64,000 nucleotides of DNA, from positions 1 through 64,000 of the forward strand of contig CASFWA010000004.1 of NCBI GenBank assembly GCA_949298405.1, given 5' to 3'. The notes below the pieces were generated by a model. It saw only the letters and a program-made list of their open reading frames with translations, made no database searches and was not told where the DNA came from. This stretch comes from an uncultured Pseudomonadota bacterium (GTDB lineage: Bacteria; Pseudomonadota; Alphaproteobacteria; Rs-D84). The position numbers and the translations under genes were made by a program. Below are positions 52,511 through 62,737 of the stretch, piece by piece (the stretch's first letter is position 1; the number at the start of each line of letters is the position of its first letter).

Positions 52511-53323
52511 ATGAAAGATTTACAATTTGAATATTATTTACCTGTAATTAAAAAGGCCTTCGCAGAGGTATATGGCGTTCGTTTCCCGAATGTACGTGGG
52601 GCGTTAAACAGTGTTGTTATTGCCAATACCAATGATGGCGAATATGTTTGTAAATTTAATCATCGCGATTTAGCAATAAAAAATATGGAAGTCAGCCGTA
52701 TTTTTAATGAAAACGGTATAAAGGTTCCAGAAATCAAAGTATATTCTTATAATAACCAATGCTTTGAAGCATACAAAATAATCCCCGGGAAAACTTTATT
52801 CGAGCATATAGGTTATGGGTTACCAGAAGAAAAAATCAAAGCAGTATTTAGAGAATTGCTTAATCAATTTGCAAAAATGTCTAAAATAAACCCCGATATA
52901 ATATTTAGTCAAAAATACAAGCACGCTTATCAAGTGGCAAAAACAAATATTTCTGATGTTAACAACCGTATGTTGGGGCTTGTTTTTAGTGGAGCAGTCA
53001 GACTAATGAACACAACATCCAAAGAACAACATGGTTTATATCATTGCGGTATAACCCCCAAAAACATTATTCTTGATAACAACGGAAATTTTTTGTCGCT
53101 TTTAGACCTAGATGAAGTAGCAATTGCAGACAAAAGTTATGCTTTTGGGGCTATGGCTACAAAATATCAACAATTGGGTTTTGACATTACAGAATTACTT
53201 GATTTATACGAAAGCGCAACTAATCAATCCCTTGACCGCAAACGGATACGTTTTATGGCCGACTTGAATAATTTAGGCAAACGTCTGTTATGGAAACATG
53301 CACACCCAGGACGCAGCAAGTAA
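52511..53323 (+). CDS. APH-fold protein with degenerate catalytic loop
   Basis: 270 residues with the outline of an aminoglycoside/choline kinase fold: VCKFNHRD in the N-lobe, YKIIPGKTLFEHIG at the hinge, and LYHCGITPKNIILDNNG followed by LLDLDEVAI. The loop normally reads HGDxHxxN; here the second and third positions are Cys and Gly, so the catalytic Asp is missing, while the Asn and the second Asp motif remain. It may be a pseudokinase or use another residue. A related, intact member is at 29974. It lies between prfB and tRNA-Arg. Confidence 0.7.
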   Translation: MKDLQFEYYLPVIKKAFAEVYGVRFPNVRGALNSVVIANTNDGEYVCKFNHRDLAIKNMEVSRIFNENGIKVPEIKVYSYNNQCFEAYKIIPGKTLFEHIGYGLPEEKIKAVFRELLNQFAKMSKINPDIIFSQKYKHAYQVAKTNISDVNNRMLGLVFSGAVRLMNTTSKEQHGLYHCGITPKNIILDNNGNFLSLLDLDEVAIADKSYAFGAMATKYQQLGFDITELLDLYESATNQSLDRKRIRFMADLNNLGKRLLWKHAHPGRSK

Positions 53324-53375
53324 AAATTTGTTATTCTTGCTTTTCACAATGTATTGCATAATAATAGTCCTCGTA

Positions 53376-53452
53376 GCACCCATGGCCTAACTGGATATGG
53401 CGTGTCCCTCCGAAGGACAAGGTTGCAGGTTCGAATCCTGCTGGGTGCGCCA
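53376..53452 (+). tRNA. tRNA-Arg(CCG)
   Basis: 77 bases with encoded CCA. Acceptor GCACCCA/TGGGTGC, anticodon loop CTCCGAA giving CCG, T-loop TTCGAAT. Confidence 0.96.
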
Positions 53453-53577
53453 ATATAATTAATATAAGGAAGTAAACTCTTAGCGTCTCTATAGAATAAT
53501 ATTTTTTCAAGAAAAAAATCCTTTTTTACAGCAGGTTTTTATATATAATATTTTTAACGCGATACCGGAGTATTTAA

Positions 53578-54057
53578 ATGGAACTAATTATAAAGTTTTT
53601 TATATTGACGCTTTTATTATCCGCATGCAACAGTATTTATGTTAAGCCTGATTCTATTGATACATCGCAGACATTCTATGCATCACGCGGTGGATACGGG
53701 ATGCAACGAAGTGTTAAAGAACACCTGGAAAAGCGCGGGATAAAAGTACTTGTAGGCAAAGCCACGGCCAGTAGAGATTTTATTACAGACGATATCAATA
53801 TCGAAATAGATTCCTCTTCCATTCCAAAAGGCACTCGTTATATTGTTAAAGTAAGTGAACGCAGAGAAAAGTTTAATCCGTTCTGGTGTCCTTTTAACGG
53901 TTTCTGGTGGTGGAATTTTAATATGTCTATCGCAGACCAACAAACTGGCGAAGAATTAATGTCTTGGCGGGGACGCGGTTGTCAAAACAGTTCTTTACGT
54001 ATGTTGGATGATATTCTTGATGAAATGGAGGTCAAAGGAAATGGACAAAACAATTAA
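53578..54057 (+). CDS. Putative lipoprotein (159 aa)
   Basis: N-terminal signal with lipobox LLLSACNS, so probably an outer- or inner-membrane lipoprotein. A basic region follows (QRSVKEHLEKRGIKVLVGKA). Then an aromatic segment, NPFWCPFNGFWWWNF, and a terminal GEELMSWRGRGCQ. The CGGAG site is good. Its last 17 bases overlap the start of the next gene. I do not recognise a family; the layout (small alpha/beta domain after a lipobox) resembles DUF4136-like lipoproteins, only loosely. Confidence 0.78.
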   Translation: MELIIKFFILTLLLSACNSIYVKPDSIDTSQTFYASRGGYGMQRSVKEHLEKRGIKVLVGKATASRDFITDDINIEIDSSSIPKGTRYIVKVSERREKFNPFWCPFNGFWWWNFNMSIADQQTGEELMSWRGRGCQNSSLRMLDDILDEMEVKGNGQNN

Positions 54058-54466
54058 ATCTATTATCGATATTATAAAATCTTGTGATGATTTGCAATTG
54101 TGTACTTTTGGTTTAGACAAATACCCTGAAACACGTCATGTTATGAATGGAATGAATCAGAATATAGATTCTATTGACCTGCATTTCTTGACTATGAAAT
54201 CTTCACCAAAATTTAAACAACTAGAAAAAAACAATAACTGTTGTTTATATTATTTCAATCCCACAACCAGATACACAGTACGTTTGTTCGGACAAATAAA
54301 AAGTATAGACGACCAAAATGAAAAAAATAAATATTGGCAAGATAAATATTCTAATTTCGGTTTTTCTGGTGCCACAGACCCCAATTTTGCCCTACTCCAC
54401 TTTATACCAGAATCTTATAAATTTTATATTGGTGAAGAATTATATACTGGTAAAATAGAACAATAA
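54041..54466 (+). CDS. Pyridoxamine-phosphate-oxidase-like split-barrel protein
   Basis: 141 residues. LQLCTFGLDKYPETRHVMNG, LHFLTMKSSPKFKQLEKNNNCCLYYFNP and VRLFGQIKSIDD match the FMN-binding split barrel of the general-stress / PNPOx-like family. It likely binds a flavin, F420 or haem cofactor. ATG 54041 after AAAGGA is inside the upstream lipoprotein gene, giving translational coupling. A terminator follows. The substrate is unknown. Confidence 0.82.
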   Translation: MDKTIKSIIDIIKSCDDLQLCTFGLDKYPETRHVMNGMNQNIDSIDLHFLTMKSSPKFKQLEKNNNCCLYYFNPTTRYTVRLFGQIKSIDDQNEKNKYWQDKYSNFGFSGATDPNFALLHFIPESYKFYIGEELYTGKIEQ

Positions 54467-54493
54467 AAAAGCGGGATAAAATCCCGCTTTTAT
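54464..54493. terminator. Terminator (convergent with rubrerythrin)
   Basis: AAAGCGGGAT/ATCCCGCTTT stem with T-rich tail. Confidence 0.9.
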
Positions 54494-54506
54494 TAACTAA
54501 TTTATA

Positions 54507-55133
54507 TTAGTCATCGATTTTTGCATATTCGCAGAAACCTTCATTCGTATCACAGCGAGATATTGTGCCTTCGCTGATGAAATATCCCTGTGGATGCAAG
54601 CATGCAGGGCATACTTTTGGGGCTTCTGTTCCAATGTGCCACATACCGCAATTTGTGCAACGCCACATAACAATCTTGTCCTGTTTGAATAATGTACCAG
54701 ATTCAATTGCATCAATCAAAGCACGATAACGTGATTCGTGATAGCGTTCTGCATAACCGATATTTTTCAAAACTTCCGCGATTGAATCGAAACCTTCTTG
54801 TGCAGCAATTTGTGCAAACTTTGGATACATTACTGTGTTTTCTTCATGTTCGCCAAATGCCGCGGCCTGCAAGTTTTCCAAAGTTGTACCGATTTTACCT
54901 GCTGGGAAAGATGCTGTGATTTCTAAATCACCACCTTCTAAAAACTTAAACAAACGAGAAGCATGTTCGCGTTCCTGTTCAGCAGTTTCCAAAAAGATTT
55001 TTGAAATCGCCTGATAACCTTCGTCTTTTGCCTTGGACGCAAAGAAACTATAACGATTACGAGCCTGAGATTCACCTGCAAATGCTATTAACAAGTTCTT
55101 TTCAGTCTGAGTACCCTTTAATGACAATGCCAT
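54507..55133 (-). CDS. rbr: Rubrerythrin
   Basis: Non-haem diiron peroxidase of anaerobes, 208 residues. The ferritin-like domain has paired iron-ligand motifs AGESQARNRY and ETAEQEREHA, then GEHEENTVMYP and YAERYHESRY. The rubredoxin domain has WRCTNCGMWH and VCPACLHPQ. A further 20-residue tail with two Cys follows the rubredoxin. The AAAGGAGA site is strong. It reduces hydrogen peroxide with electrons from rubredoxin or NADH systems. Confidence 0.95.
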   Translation of the reverse strand: MALSLKGTQTEKNLLIAFAGESQARNRYSFFASKAKDEGYQAISKIFLETAEQEREHASRLFKFLEGGDLEITASFPAGKIGTTLENLQAAAFGEHEENTVMYPKFAQIAAQEGFDSIAEVLKNIGYAERYHESRYRALIDAIESGTLFKQDKIVMWRCTNCGMWHIGTEAPKVCPACLHPQGYFISEGTISRCDTNEGFCEYAKIDD

Positions 55134-55211
55134 TTTTTATTCTCCTTTATGGGTTATTTGTGATTATGCCAAAAATCTTAACAGATAAAATTGTAAAAAG
55201 CAAATCTTTGA

Positions 55212-56733
<1,522 letters not shown>

Positions 56734-56771
56734 TTAAAAACTTGCAATTTCCACCGTAAATATTATATAAT

Positions 56772-57095
56772 ATCTGCTGTCGCAAAAGCGATGATGATTC
56801 TGAAACCGTTGCGGAATAGTCGTTTTGGACTGGGGGGCGGTACCCCACAGCTCCACCAATAAGATATACGGGGCTGACATAGTTTCGACAGGCGCAGTAA
56901 AGGCAAATCGGCTGAATCCGACGTGGTGTCGTAAAAGACCAAATAAAAACTGAATGGCGATAGAATCGCTGCGAACGACAATGTTCGCCTTGCAATGGCT
57001 GCCTAATACGGCACAGGATATAGTTGGCAATTGTTAATTATATCCAATTTAGCCTATTGCGGGGCTGCTGGGTGCCCGGCAACAGAAACCCAGCC
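56772..57095 (+). ncRNA. ssrA: tmRNA, circularly permuted (two-piece) gene
   Basis: The acceptor piece comes first and ends in CAGCTCC-A-CCA (CCA at 56856-56858). After an 11-base spacer the coding piece starts with GGGGCTG at 56870. These two strands pair as the alanyl acceptor stem, including the G3-U70 identity pair. The tag frame begins at GCG 56971 and encodes ANDNVRLAMAA then TAA (57004-57006). The T stem is TGGGG/CCCCA with loop GGCGGTA, which is not the usual TTCGA type. A stem GCTGGGT/ACCCAGC closes the 3' region. Outer ends are approximate. Permuted genes of this order are typical of Alphaproteobacteria. Confidence 0.93.
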
Positions 57096-57124
57096 TTTAT
57101 AATTTTAAGAAAAAGGGAATAAAT

Positions 57125-57355
57125 ATGTTTGGAAAAATTAAAAAGATATTCTTTACGGGTATTTTTGGAATCTTATATCTATCTTTCATTGCTCAATTAG
57201 TTTATATTTTAGGTTGGGTTCCAGGTATCGAAAACAAATTAATGTATTTAGGTTTGTTGTCTTTTGAATGGTTAGTTTTGATTTCAGCACGTTATCTATC
57301 AAAACGTTCCAGCAACAATGCTCAATACAACGGCTTTGGTTCTCGTCGTCGTTAA
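57125..57355 (+). CDS. Small two-helix membrane protein (76 aa)
   Basis: Two hydrophobic segments (near residues 9-30 and 38-57) flanked by basic ends; the C-terminus is Ser/Asn/Arg-rich and ends in RRR. An AAAGGGA site precedes ATG. It follows the tmRNA gene on the same strand and ends at a terminator. No family recognised. Confidence 0.75.
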   Translation: MFGKIKKIFFTGIFGILYLSFIAQLVYILGWVPGIENKLMYLGLLSFEWLVLISARYLSKRSSNNAQYNGFGSRRR

Positions 57356-57376
57356 TGGTATTGAAAAAATCCTTTA

Positions 57377-57403
57377 AAAGTCCCCGATGTTGGGGATTTT
57401 TTT
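57377..57403 (+). terminator. Terminator after the small membrane protein
   Basis: TCCCC/GGGGA stem with six-base loop and seven Ts. Confidence 0.85.
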
Positions 57404-57410
57404 ATAGTTC

Positions 57411-57438
57411 TTGAAAAGTTATAAAAATATCTTATATT
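57411..57438 (+). promoter_or_regulatory. Promoter of the Lon-like gene
   Basis: TTGAAA, 16 bases, TATATT, nine bases before ATG 57448; no ribosome-binding site. Confidence 0.55.
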
Positions 57439-57447
57439 TAAATCACT

Positions 57448-59205
57448 ATGAAACAATATATTTTACCCTTTAGAGATTTAGTAGTTCACCCAGGTTTAAC
57501 AGTACCTGTTTATATAGATAACCCTATGTCAGTTGCTTGTATAGAAGCCGCAACTAATGCAGGTCAGAAAATTGTTATAACTGCTCAGCACAGTTGGGGT
57601 TATCCTTGCGAACCTGATGACATTTATGATATCGGTACAATCGGTGATATCGCACAAGTCTTGCGTATGCCAGACGGTGCTTTGCACGCAATAATTCGTA
57701 CTACAGATGCAGTTAAATTAACTGACATTAGTGTAGAAGACGGTTTGTTTACTGCAAATGTTACACCAATCGAAATGCTTGATGATGCATCTCTTGAACA
57801 AACACTTGCATTACGCGATAAAATCGCGGAAAATGTACAGGTTTTATCAATCGCTAAGAAATTCAAAATTGATAAATTACGTACAATAATACAAAATTAT
57901 CCTTTGCCTGCGTTTATTGACTCTGTAATTCAAACTACTGGTATAGAAACAGAAGATGCAGTTAAAATATTACAGGCTCCATCTTGGCGTGAAAAGTTAA
58001 TGATTTTATTAGAACAAATTAACTTGATGGCAGAAACCGCAAAAATAGAAGATTCTATTAATCGCCGTATTCATCAACAAATGGAAAATGGTCGCCGTGA
58101 AGCAATTTTGCAAGAAAAGATGCGTGCTATTCAGCGTGAAATGGGTGAAGACAGCGAAGAAATGGATACAGAAAACATCCGCAAACGCATAGAACGTTCC
58201 AGCATGTCCGCAGAAGCAAAAGAAAAAGCACTTTCTGAATGGAAACGTATGCGCAGTATGTCACCAATGTCTAATGAAGGCGGTTTACTGAAAACTTATT
58301 TGGATGAATTGCTTGCCATGCCATGGAACAAGTCAGACAAAGTATCAATAGATTTAAAAACAGCACGAAAAGTCTTAGATTCTCAACACTCTGGTATGCA
58401 AGGTGTTAAAGAACGCATACTTGAACATATTGCCGTGATGAAAAAGACAGGTGGCAATCAAGGCAGCATATTATGCTTTGTTGGGGAACCTGGTGTTGGC
58501 AAGACTTCTTTATGCAAATCTATTGCCGAGGCACTTGGTCGCAAATATCACAGAATTTCGTTAGGTGGAATTTCTGATGAAGCGCATTTCAGGGGGCACA
58601 GAAAAACTTATATTGGTGCACAAGCGGGACGCATTATGGACGCACTGAAACGTTGTAAAGCGAACAACCCTGTTATCGTATTAGATGAAATTGATAAGAT
58701 GGGACGCGACTGGCGTGGCGACCCTGAATCTGCCCTGCTGGAAATATTAGACCCAGAACAAAACAAGTCTTTCCGCGACCATTATTTGGAAGTTGACTTC
58801 GATTTGTCTAACGTTCTATTCATTGCAACTGCGAATAGTTTGAATATGTCTAATGCTTTGAAAGACCGTATGGAAATAATAGAAATTCCTGGGTATAGCG
58901 AAGACGAAAAAGTGCAAATTGCTCGTGAACATTTAATTGAACGCGCTGCACATGACACAGGTTGGGACATGAACAATATTATAATAAGCGATGATGCTTT
59001 GCGGCATTTGATTAGAAATTATACTTCTGAACAAGGCGTGCGTGAATTACAACGCGAAATCACAGCGATTTTACGACGTTCTTTACTTGAACATGATGGG
59101 GAAGACGTAAAGACTGAATTTACCCCACAAAAAATAGATGAACTTTTATCTGTAAGAAAATCTGCTTCTATTGCGAAACGCATAGGCTTTGGTGTTCGTG
59201 CTTAA
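57448..59205 (+). CDS. Lon-like AAA+ ATPase lacking the protease domain
   Basis: 585 residues with the architecture of Lon up to the end of the ATPase. The N domain opens with ILPFRDLVVHPGLTVPVYI. A coiled coil (REAILQEKMRAIQREMGE) leads to the AAA+ module: Walker A CFVGEPGVGKTSL, the family stretch SLGGISDEAHFRGHRKTY, Walker B VIVLDEIDKMGRDW and sensor FIATANSLNMSNAL. Full Lon is about 800 residues; the roughly 200-residue protease domain with the Ser-Lys dyad is absent. The protein ends at RIGFGVRA, where the protease domain would begin, and tsaB follows 17 bases later. It could act as an unfoldase or chaperone. Leaderless start is likely. Confidence 0.93.
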   Translation: MKQYILPFRDLVVHPGLTVPVYIDNPMSVACIEAATNAGQKIVITAQHSWGYPCEPDDIYDIGTIGDIAQVLRMPDGALHAIIRTTDAVKLTDISVEDGLFTANVTPIEMLDDASLEQTLALRDKIAENVQVLSIAKKFKIDKLRTIIQNYPLPAFIDSVIQTTGIETEDAVKILQAPSWREKLMILLEQINLMAETAKIEDSINRRIHQQMENGRREAILQEKMRAIQREMGEDSEEMDTENIRKRIERSSMSAEAKEKALSEWKRMRSMSPMSNEGGLLKTYLDELLAMPWNKSDKVSIDLKTARKVLDSQHSGMQGVKERILEHIAVMKKTGGNQGSILCFVGEPGVGKTSLCKSIAEALGRKYHRISLGGISDEAHFRGHRKTYIGAQAGRIMDALKRCKANNPVIVLDEIDKMGRDWRGDPESALLEILDPEQNKSFRDHYLEVDFDLSNVLFIATANSLNMSNALKDRMEIIEIPGYSEDEKVQIAREHLIERAAHDTGWDMNNIIISDDALRHLIRNYTSEQGVRELQREITAILRRSLLEHDGEDVKTEFTPQKIDELLSVRKSASIAKRIGFGVRA

Positions 59206-59222
59206 AAAACAAGGTAAAAAAG

Positions 59223-59774
59223 ATGATTCTTATAATCAATACATCCGGTAAAGATTTGGAGTTTTTATTAGATGATACTTATAAAAAAGTTGAAACAGAA
59301 AAACAATCTTTGTCCTTACCTATCGAAACAGAAAATTTCTTAAAAGAATCTGGTGCAAAATGGTCCGACATTTCTGCAATAGGAGTTGTTGTTGGACCAG
59401 GCAGTTTTACGGGCATTAGACTTGGCATTGCATATGCAAAAGGACTTGGTATGGGGTTAAATATACCTGTTATACCAGTAAATGCTTTTGAAATATATCT
59501 TGCTGCTACGCCTGACGCTTTTGTAGCTATTGATTCTGGTAAAGGTGACTTTTTTGTTGCAGCAAATGGTTTAGCCCCCTGCACTATGACTATTGACGAA
59601 ATCGAAACAAAACAAATGGAATGGGCAAGAACTGTTGGGCACAAACCGTTTGATTTACACAATGCTTTATCAGTTATAAAAACGAAAATAGAAAAAAATG
59701 ATTTTCAACCTGCTGTACCTATGTATCTAAGACCAAGTTATGCAGAACAAAATTCTAAATGTACACAGAACTAG
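59223..59774 (+). CDS. tsaB: tRNA threonylcarbamoyladenosine protein TsaB
   Basis: Pseudo-ASKHA partner of TsaD in t6A synthesis, 183 residues (short for the family). IINTSGKDLEF, GVVVGPGSFTGIRLGIAYAKGL and FVAIDSGKGDFF are diagnostic. AAGGT precedes ATG. Its last 16 bases overlap rimI. TsaD lies at 28811. Confidence 0.93.
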   Translation: MILIINTSGKDLEFLLDDTYKKVETEKQSLSLPIETENFLKESGAKWSDISAIGVVVGPGSFTGIRLGIAYAKGLGMGLNIPVIPVNAFEIYLAATPDAFVAIDSGKGDFFVAANGLAPCTMTIDEIETKQMEWARTVGHKPFDLHNALSVIKTKIEKNDFQPAVPMYLRPSYAEQNSKCTQN

Positions 59775-60145
59775 AAAAACTTCATAAATCTTGCTTTCCT
59801 AATAAGCCGTGGTCGGCATCTGATTTTGCAGACTTAAAAAAATCTGGCTGTGCTATTATAGCAAGCCAAAATGGGTTCGTCGTTTGGCGTGTTGTTGCAG
59901 ACGAAGCAGAAATAATAACAATAGGTGTACATCCTGACGCCAGAAAAAATGGTATCGCTTGCGCTATGCTGACATTGGTTGAAAACGATGTAAAAAAGCG
60001 TGGGGGTAAAAAAATATTTCTAGAAGTTGCAGAAAATAATGTCCCTGCGCGCAACCTATATGAAACAAACGGATATACGCAAATAGGTATTCGCCCCAGA
60101 TATTATGACGGTGTAGATGCGATTATGATGGAGAAAATTCTATGA
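59759..60145 (+). CDS. rimI: Ribosomal-protein alanine acetyltransferase-like GNAT
   Basis: 128 residues of the GNAT fold. EIITIGVHPDARKNGIACAML forms the acetyl-CoA pocket, and LEVAENNVPARNLYETNGYTQIGIRPRYY is typical of RimI, which acetylates the N-terminus of bS18. The start lies inside tsaB, the usual neighbour. The stop overlaps the next gene's ATG. Confidence 0.9.
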   Translation: MYTELEKLHKSCFPNKPWSASDFADLKKSGCAIIASQNGFVVWRVVADEAEIITIGVHPDARKNGIACAMLTLVENDVKKRGGKKIFLEVAENNVPARNLYETNGYTQIGIRPRYYDGVDAIMMEKIL

Positions 60146-61227
60146 TTGAATATGAATATCTACCAACTGATGCACACTTAATTAAACGCGTACCAGCAAG
60201 TATTCAAGCAGAATTTTCTTGTGTTCGTGTAGATTCTGTGCCCATTGATACACCCGTTATTGTTGCTTTTGGCGGTGAATTAACAAATTCTGATAAAAGT
60301 GCGAATTCTTATGCAAAAATGTTAGATAGATTATTTAAAGAAAATGGTGTGTCTGGAATCGGTATTTATTCTGTAATATATGATTTCGGAACTTCTGATT
60401 CTAAGCTTGAAAGAATCAACCTATTTAAAAAAGCAGGCAGAAAAATAAATTATTTTGATCTTGCATATGCAAAAAATCAAAATAAAAATATGCTTAAATT
60501 AATGAAAGAAAAAGAACCTGTACCAAATTATATTAAAAAACTATTTGATATTTTATTATTACCCAGAATTTCCGATTCAAATGGAAAAAAATTATCTCTG
60601 AAAGAAGCAAAATTTCGTATAAGTAAAATAAAATTTTATGCCCACAGTCACGGTGCAACAACTGTCTGGCAACTTGGACATTTAATGCATGAAACCTTGT
60701 TGCGTCTTGGATATGATATAAAAGACGTAAAAGGAATAGAAAAAAATTTATTGGTCATTCAACATGGACCCGTTGCACCTTTGATAAAAAACAATTTTAA
60801 CACGATATCTTTTTCTTCTGCAGAAGACTCTTTGATGAATCAATATGATAAATTTTCTAAATATCTTTATGAAAATTCTGCTGATATTGTCCCAAGTTTT
60901 TTTAATAAACCATACAGAAATATATTTGTTGCAGGTCGTTTAAAAATAAAATCACTTCAAGAACATGACCATAAAGGTTTATTAAAAGAAGATAGCACAG
61001 ACGAATTCTTAACAGAAGACGGTAAAATTATATTTTCTGCCGAAAGAAATGCTTTATTAAATGCTGCGAAACACTCTATTGAGGGTGGTAAAATACCAAG
61101 TGTTGAAAACTTAGTTTCTGGAAACGGTATAGATTTTCAAGAATTAAAAGCAAATGGTAATGCTATTTATAAATTTATGCTTAAAGATTTCCATCAACAA
61201 AATCTAATACCCGAGCATCAAAAATAA
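60142..61227 (+). CDS. Putative alpha/beta-hydrolase-like protein with HSHG motif
   Basis: 361 residues, overlapping rimI by four bases after a GGAG site. VIVAFGGELTNS near residue 40 could be the first strand and oxyanion region, and KFYAHSHGATTVWQLGHL near residue 168 resembles a nucleophile elbow (HSHG in place of GxSxG). Conserved His and Asp for a triad are not obvious to me. The protein is rich in Lys, Asn and Ile and has no signal peptide. Its 3' end overlaps the 3' end of the convergent helicase gene by 47 bases. No named family is recognised. Confidence 0.7.
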   Translation: MIEYEYLPTDAHLIKRVPASIQAEFSCVRVDSVPIDTPVIVAFGGELTNSDKSANSYAKMLDRLFKENGVSGIGIYSVIYDFGTSDSKLERINLFKKAGRKINYFDLAYAKNQNKNMLKLMKEKEPVPNYIKKLFDILLLPRISDSNGKKLSLKEAKFRISKIKFYAHSHGATTVWQLGHLMHETLLRLGYDIKDVKGIEKNLLVIQHGPVAPLIKNNFNTISFSSAEDSLMNQYDKFSKYLYENSADIVPSFFNKPYRNIFVAGRLKIKSLQEHDHKGLLKEDSTDEFLTEDGKIIFSAERNALLNAAKHSIEGGKIPSVENLVSGNGIDFQELKANGNAIYKFMLKDFHQQNLIPEHQK

Positions 61228-62455
61228 TATCTCGCGGTCTTAAAGGAACAGATATATGCATATCGGTTGCATTCCTCGTTCTTGATAAAGCAACATAAGT
61301 TTGACCATGTGCAAATGCTCCACGAGAAATATCAACAATAACTGCATCCAAAGTTTTTCCTTGTGCTTTATGTATCGTCATAGCATAACCAAGATTTAAC
61401 GGAAACTGTTTAAAACTGCCCACTTCATTTTCAATTAATCTATCGTTTTCATCACGCACATATTCTATCTTGGCCCACTTTTCTGGTTTTACAGAAACAA
61501 CATCATGAGATAAATTTAGTAATTCAACTTGTATTTCTCTACTGCCTAAATTTCTAACAATCCCCATAGAACCGTTATGCCACTTATCCCCGTTCTTTAC
61601 AAAAACAACTAATGCACCAACTTTTAATATTAAACTCATCGGTGCGGGTGTATCGCGTTCTTGAAAAGCACCAGTCAATTCACCATTATAAGCAACTTCT
61701 GGTGCATTAATTTGTGCCAATCTATCTGAATTTATGCGCTCTGCCACCGCGCGGAATGGTGTGATTATAACCGCATTTTCTCTTTTAGACGTATCTTCTA
61801 TTTTACAACAATTAAAAAATTCTAATGCGGACAAATCATTACCACGCAATCTTTTTAAATTCTCTAACAAACCCGCATCTGATTGACGATATACCAAATC
61901 AAAATCATACCGTAAAAATTTAGCCCGTTTATACACATTACTATCAAAAAAATAAGCATTAGCATGCTCATAAGCCTGCTGATAATATTCCATCGCTTCA
62001 CGCGTAATAACCGGTGGCAATTGAAACAAATCCCCAATTGCAACAACCTGTAATCCACCAAAAGGCGCATTATTATGTCGCGCACTTCGTGCTAAAATAT
62101 CTATTGCATCTAATAAATCTGGTGCAACCATAGATATTTCATCTATTACTAAGACGTCCGCCGCGTTTAAAATATTTCGCGGTTTCGCTTTTAATTTCAA
62201 AAGTTCCGGCATTATAAAATCACGTGGTTGAATTTGAAACAAAGAATGAATTGTCTGTCCACCAACATTTAATGCAGAAACGGCTGTCGGGCATGCACAT
62301 ACTATTCTTTTTTTTGATACAGATTTCATATAATTTACAAAAGTAGACTTTCCTGTTCCAGCCTGTCCTAAAATTAAAACATTCGAATTAGTGCGTTCTA
62401 TTGTATTAAACGCTGACATCTGTACATCATTTAAGATAGATATATTTACCACCAT
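61181..62455 (-). CDS. Pif1/RecD-like superfamily 1 helicase
   Basis: 424 residues. Walker A LGQAGTGKSTF, Walker B VLVIDEISMV, motif III GDLFQLPPV, YRQ, and the C-terminal TIHKAQGKTLDAVIVD and YVALSRTR match Pif1-type 5'-3' DNA helicases. Such small forms are scattered in bacteria and often associated with accessory DNA. The open frame starts at 62515; ATG 62455 matches the homology, with TATTAT five bases upstream and no ribosome-binding site. Its 3' end overlaps the HSHG gene. Confidence 0.9.
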   Translation of the reverse strand: MVVNISILNDVQMSAFNTIERTNSNVLILGQAGTGKSTFVNYMKSVSKKRIVCACPTAVSALNVGGQTIHSLFQIQPRDFIMPELLKLKAKPRNILNAADVLVIDEISMVAPDLLDAIDILARSARHNNAPFGGLQVVAIGDLFQLPPVITREAMEYYQQAYEHANAYFFDSNVYKRAKFLRYDFDLVYRQSDAGLLENLKRLRGNDLSALEFFNCCKIEDTSKRENAVIITPFRAVAERINSDRLAQINAPEVAYNGELTGAFQERDTPAPMSLILKVGALVVFVKNGDKWHNGSMGIVRNLGSREIQVELLNLSHDVVSVKPEKWAKIEYVRDENDRLIENEVGSFKQFPLNLGYAMTIHKAQGKTLDAVIVDISRGAFAHGQTYVALSRTRNATDMHISVPLRPRDIIFDARVLDFVDGNL

Positions 62456-62547
62456 AAAAATAATATTGTCATAGTTAGAAATAAAAATAAAGTACATAAT
62501 AAAAATCGCTTGCATATATTTTAAAATAAATATATAATGCTCGCCGT

Positions 62548-62624
62548 GGGTTAGTAGCTCAGTTGGTTAGAGCGGAGCGCTCATAACGCTTTGGTCGTGG
62601 GTTCAAGTCCTACCTAACCCACCA
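62548..62624 (+). tRNA. tRNA with CAT anticodon (probably tRNA-Ile2)
   Basis: 77 bases with encoded CCA. Acceptor GGGTTAG/CTAACCC, anticodon loop CTCATAA giving CAT. It is paired at position 1-72, so it is not initiator. The anticodon arm and variable region (CTTTGGTCGTGGGTTCAAGTCC) resemble tRNA-Ile2, whose C34 becomes lysidine, more than elongator Met. Confidence 0.85.
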
Positions 62625-62628
62625 CAAA

Positions 62629-62659
62629 AAACACGCACATAATTGCGTGTATTTTTTAT
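62629..62659 (+). terminator. Terminator after the CAT tRNA
   Basis: ACACGCA/TGCGTGT stem with a T run. Confidence 0.85.
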
Positions 62660-62737
62660 TTTATTTCTTTAATTTTATTTTTCTCTTGCACGACATGCAC
62701 TATTTTTTCTAAGATGATATACAAAAGAGGGGAAGAT

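Noticed and set aside
62548-62624. Calling the CAT tRNA an initiator or elongator tRNA-Met
   Set aside because: The 1-72 pair is G-C, so it is not initiator; the anticodon arm and variable region fit tRNA-Ile2 better, though elongator Met is not excluded.
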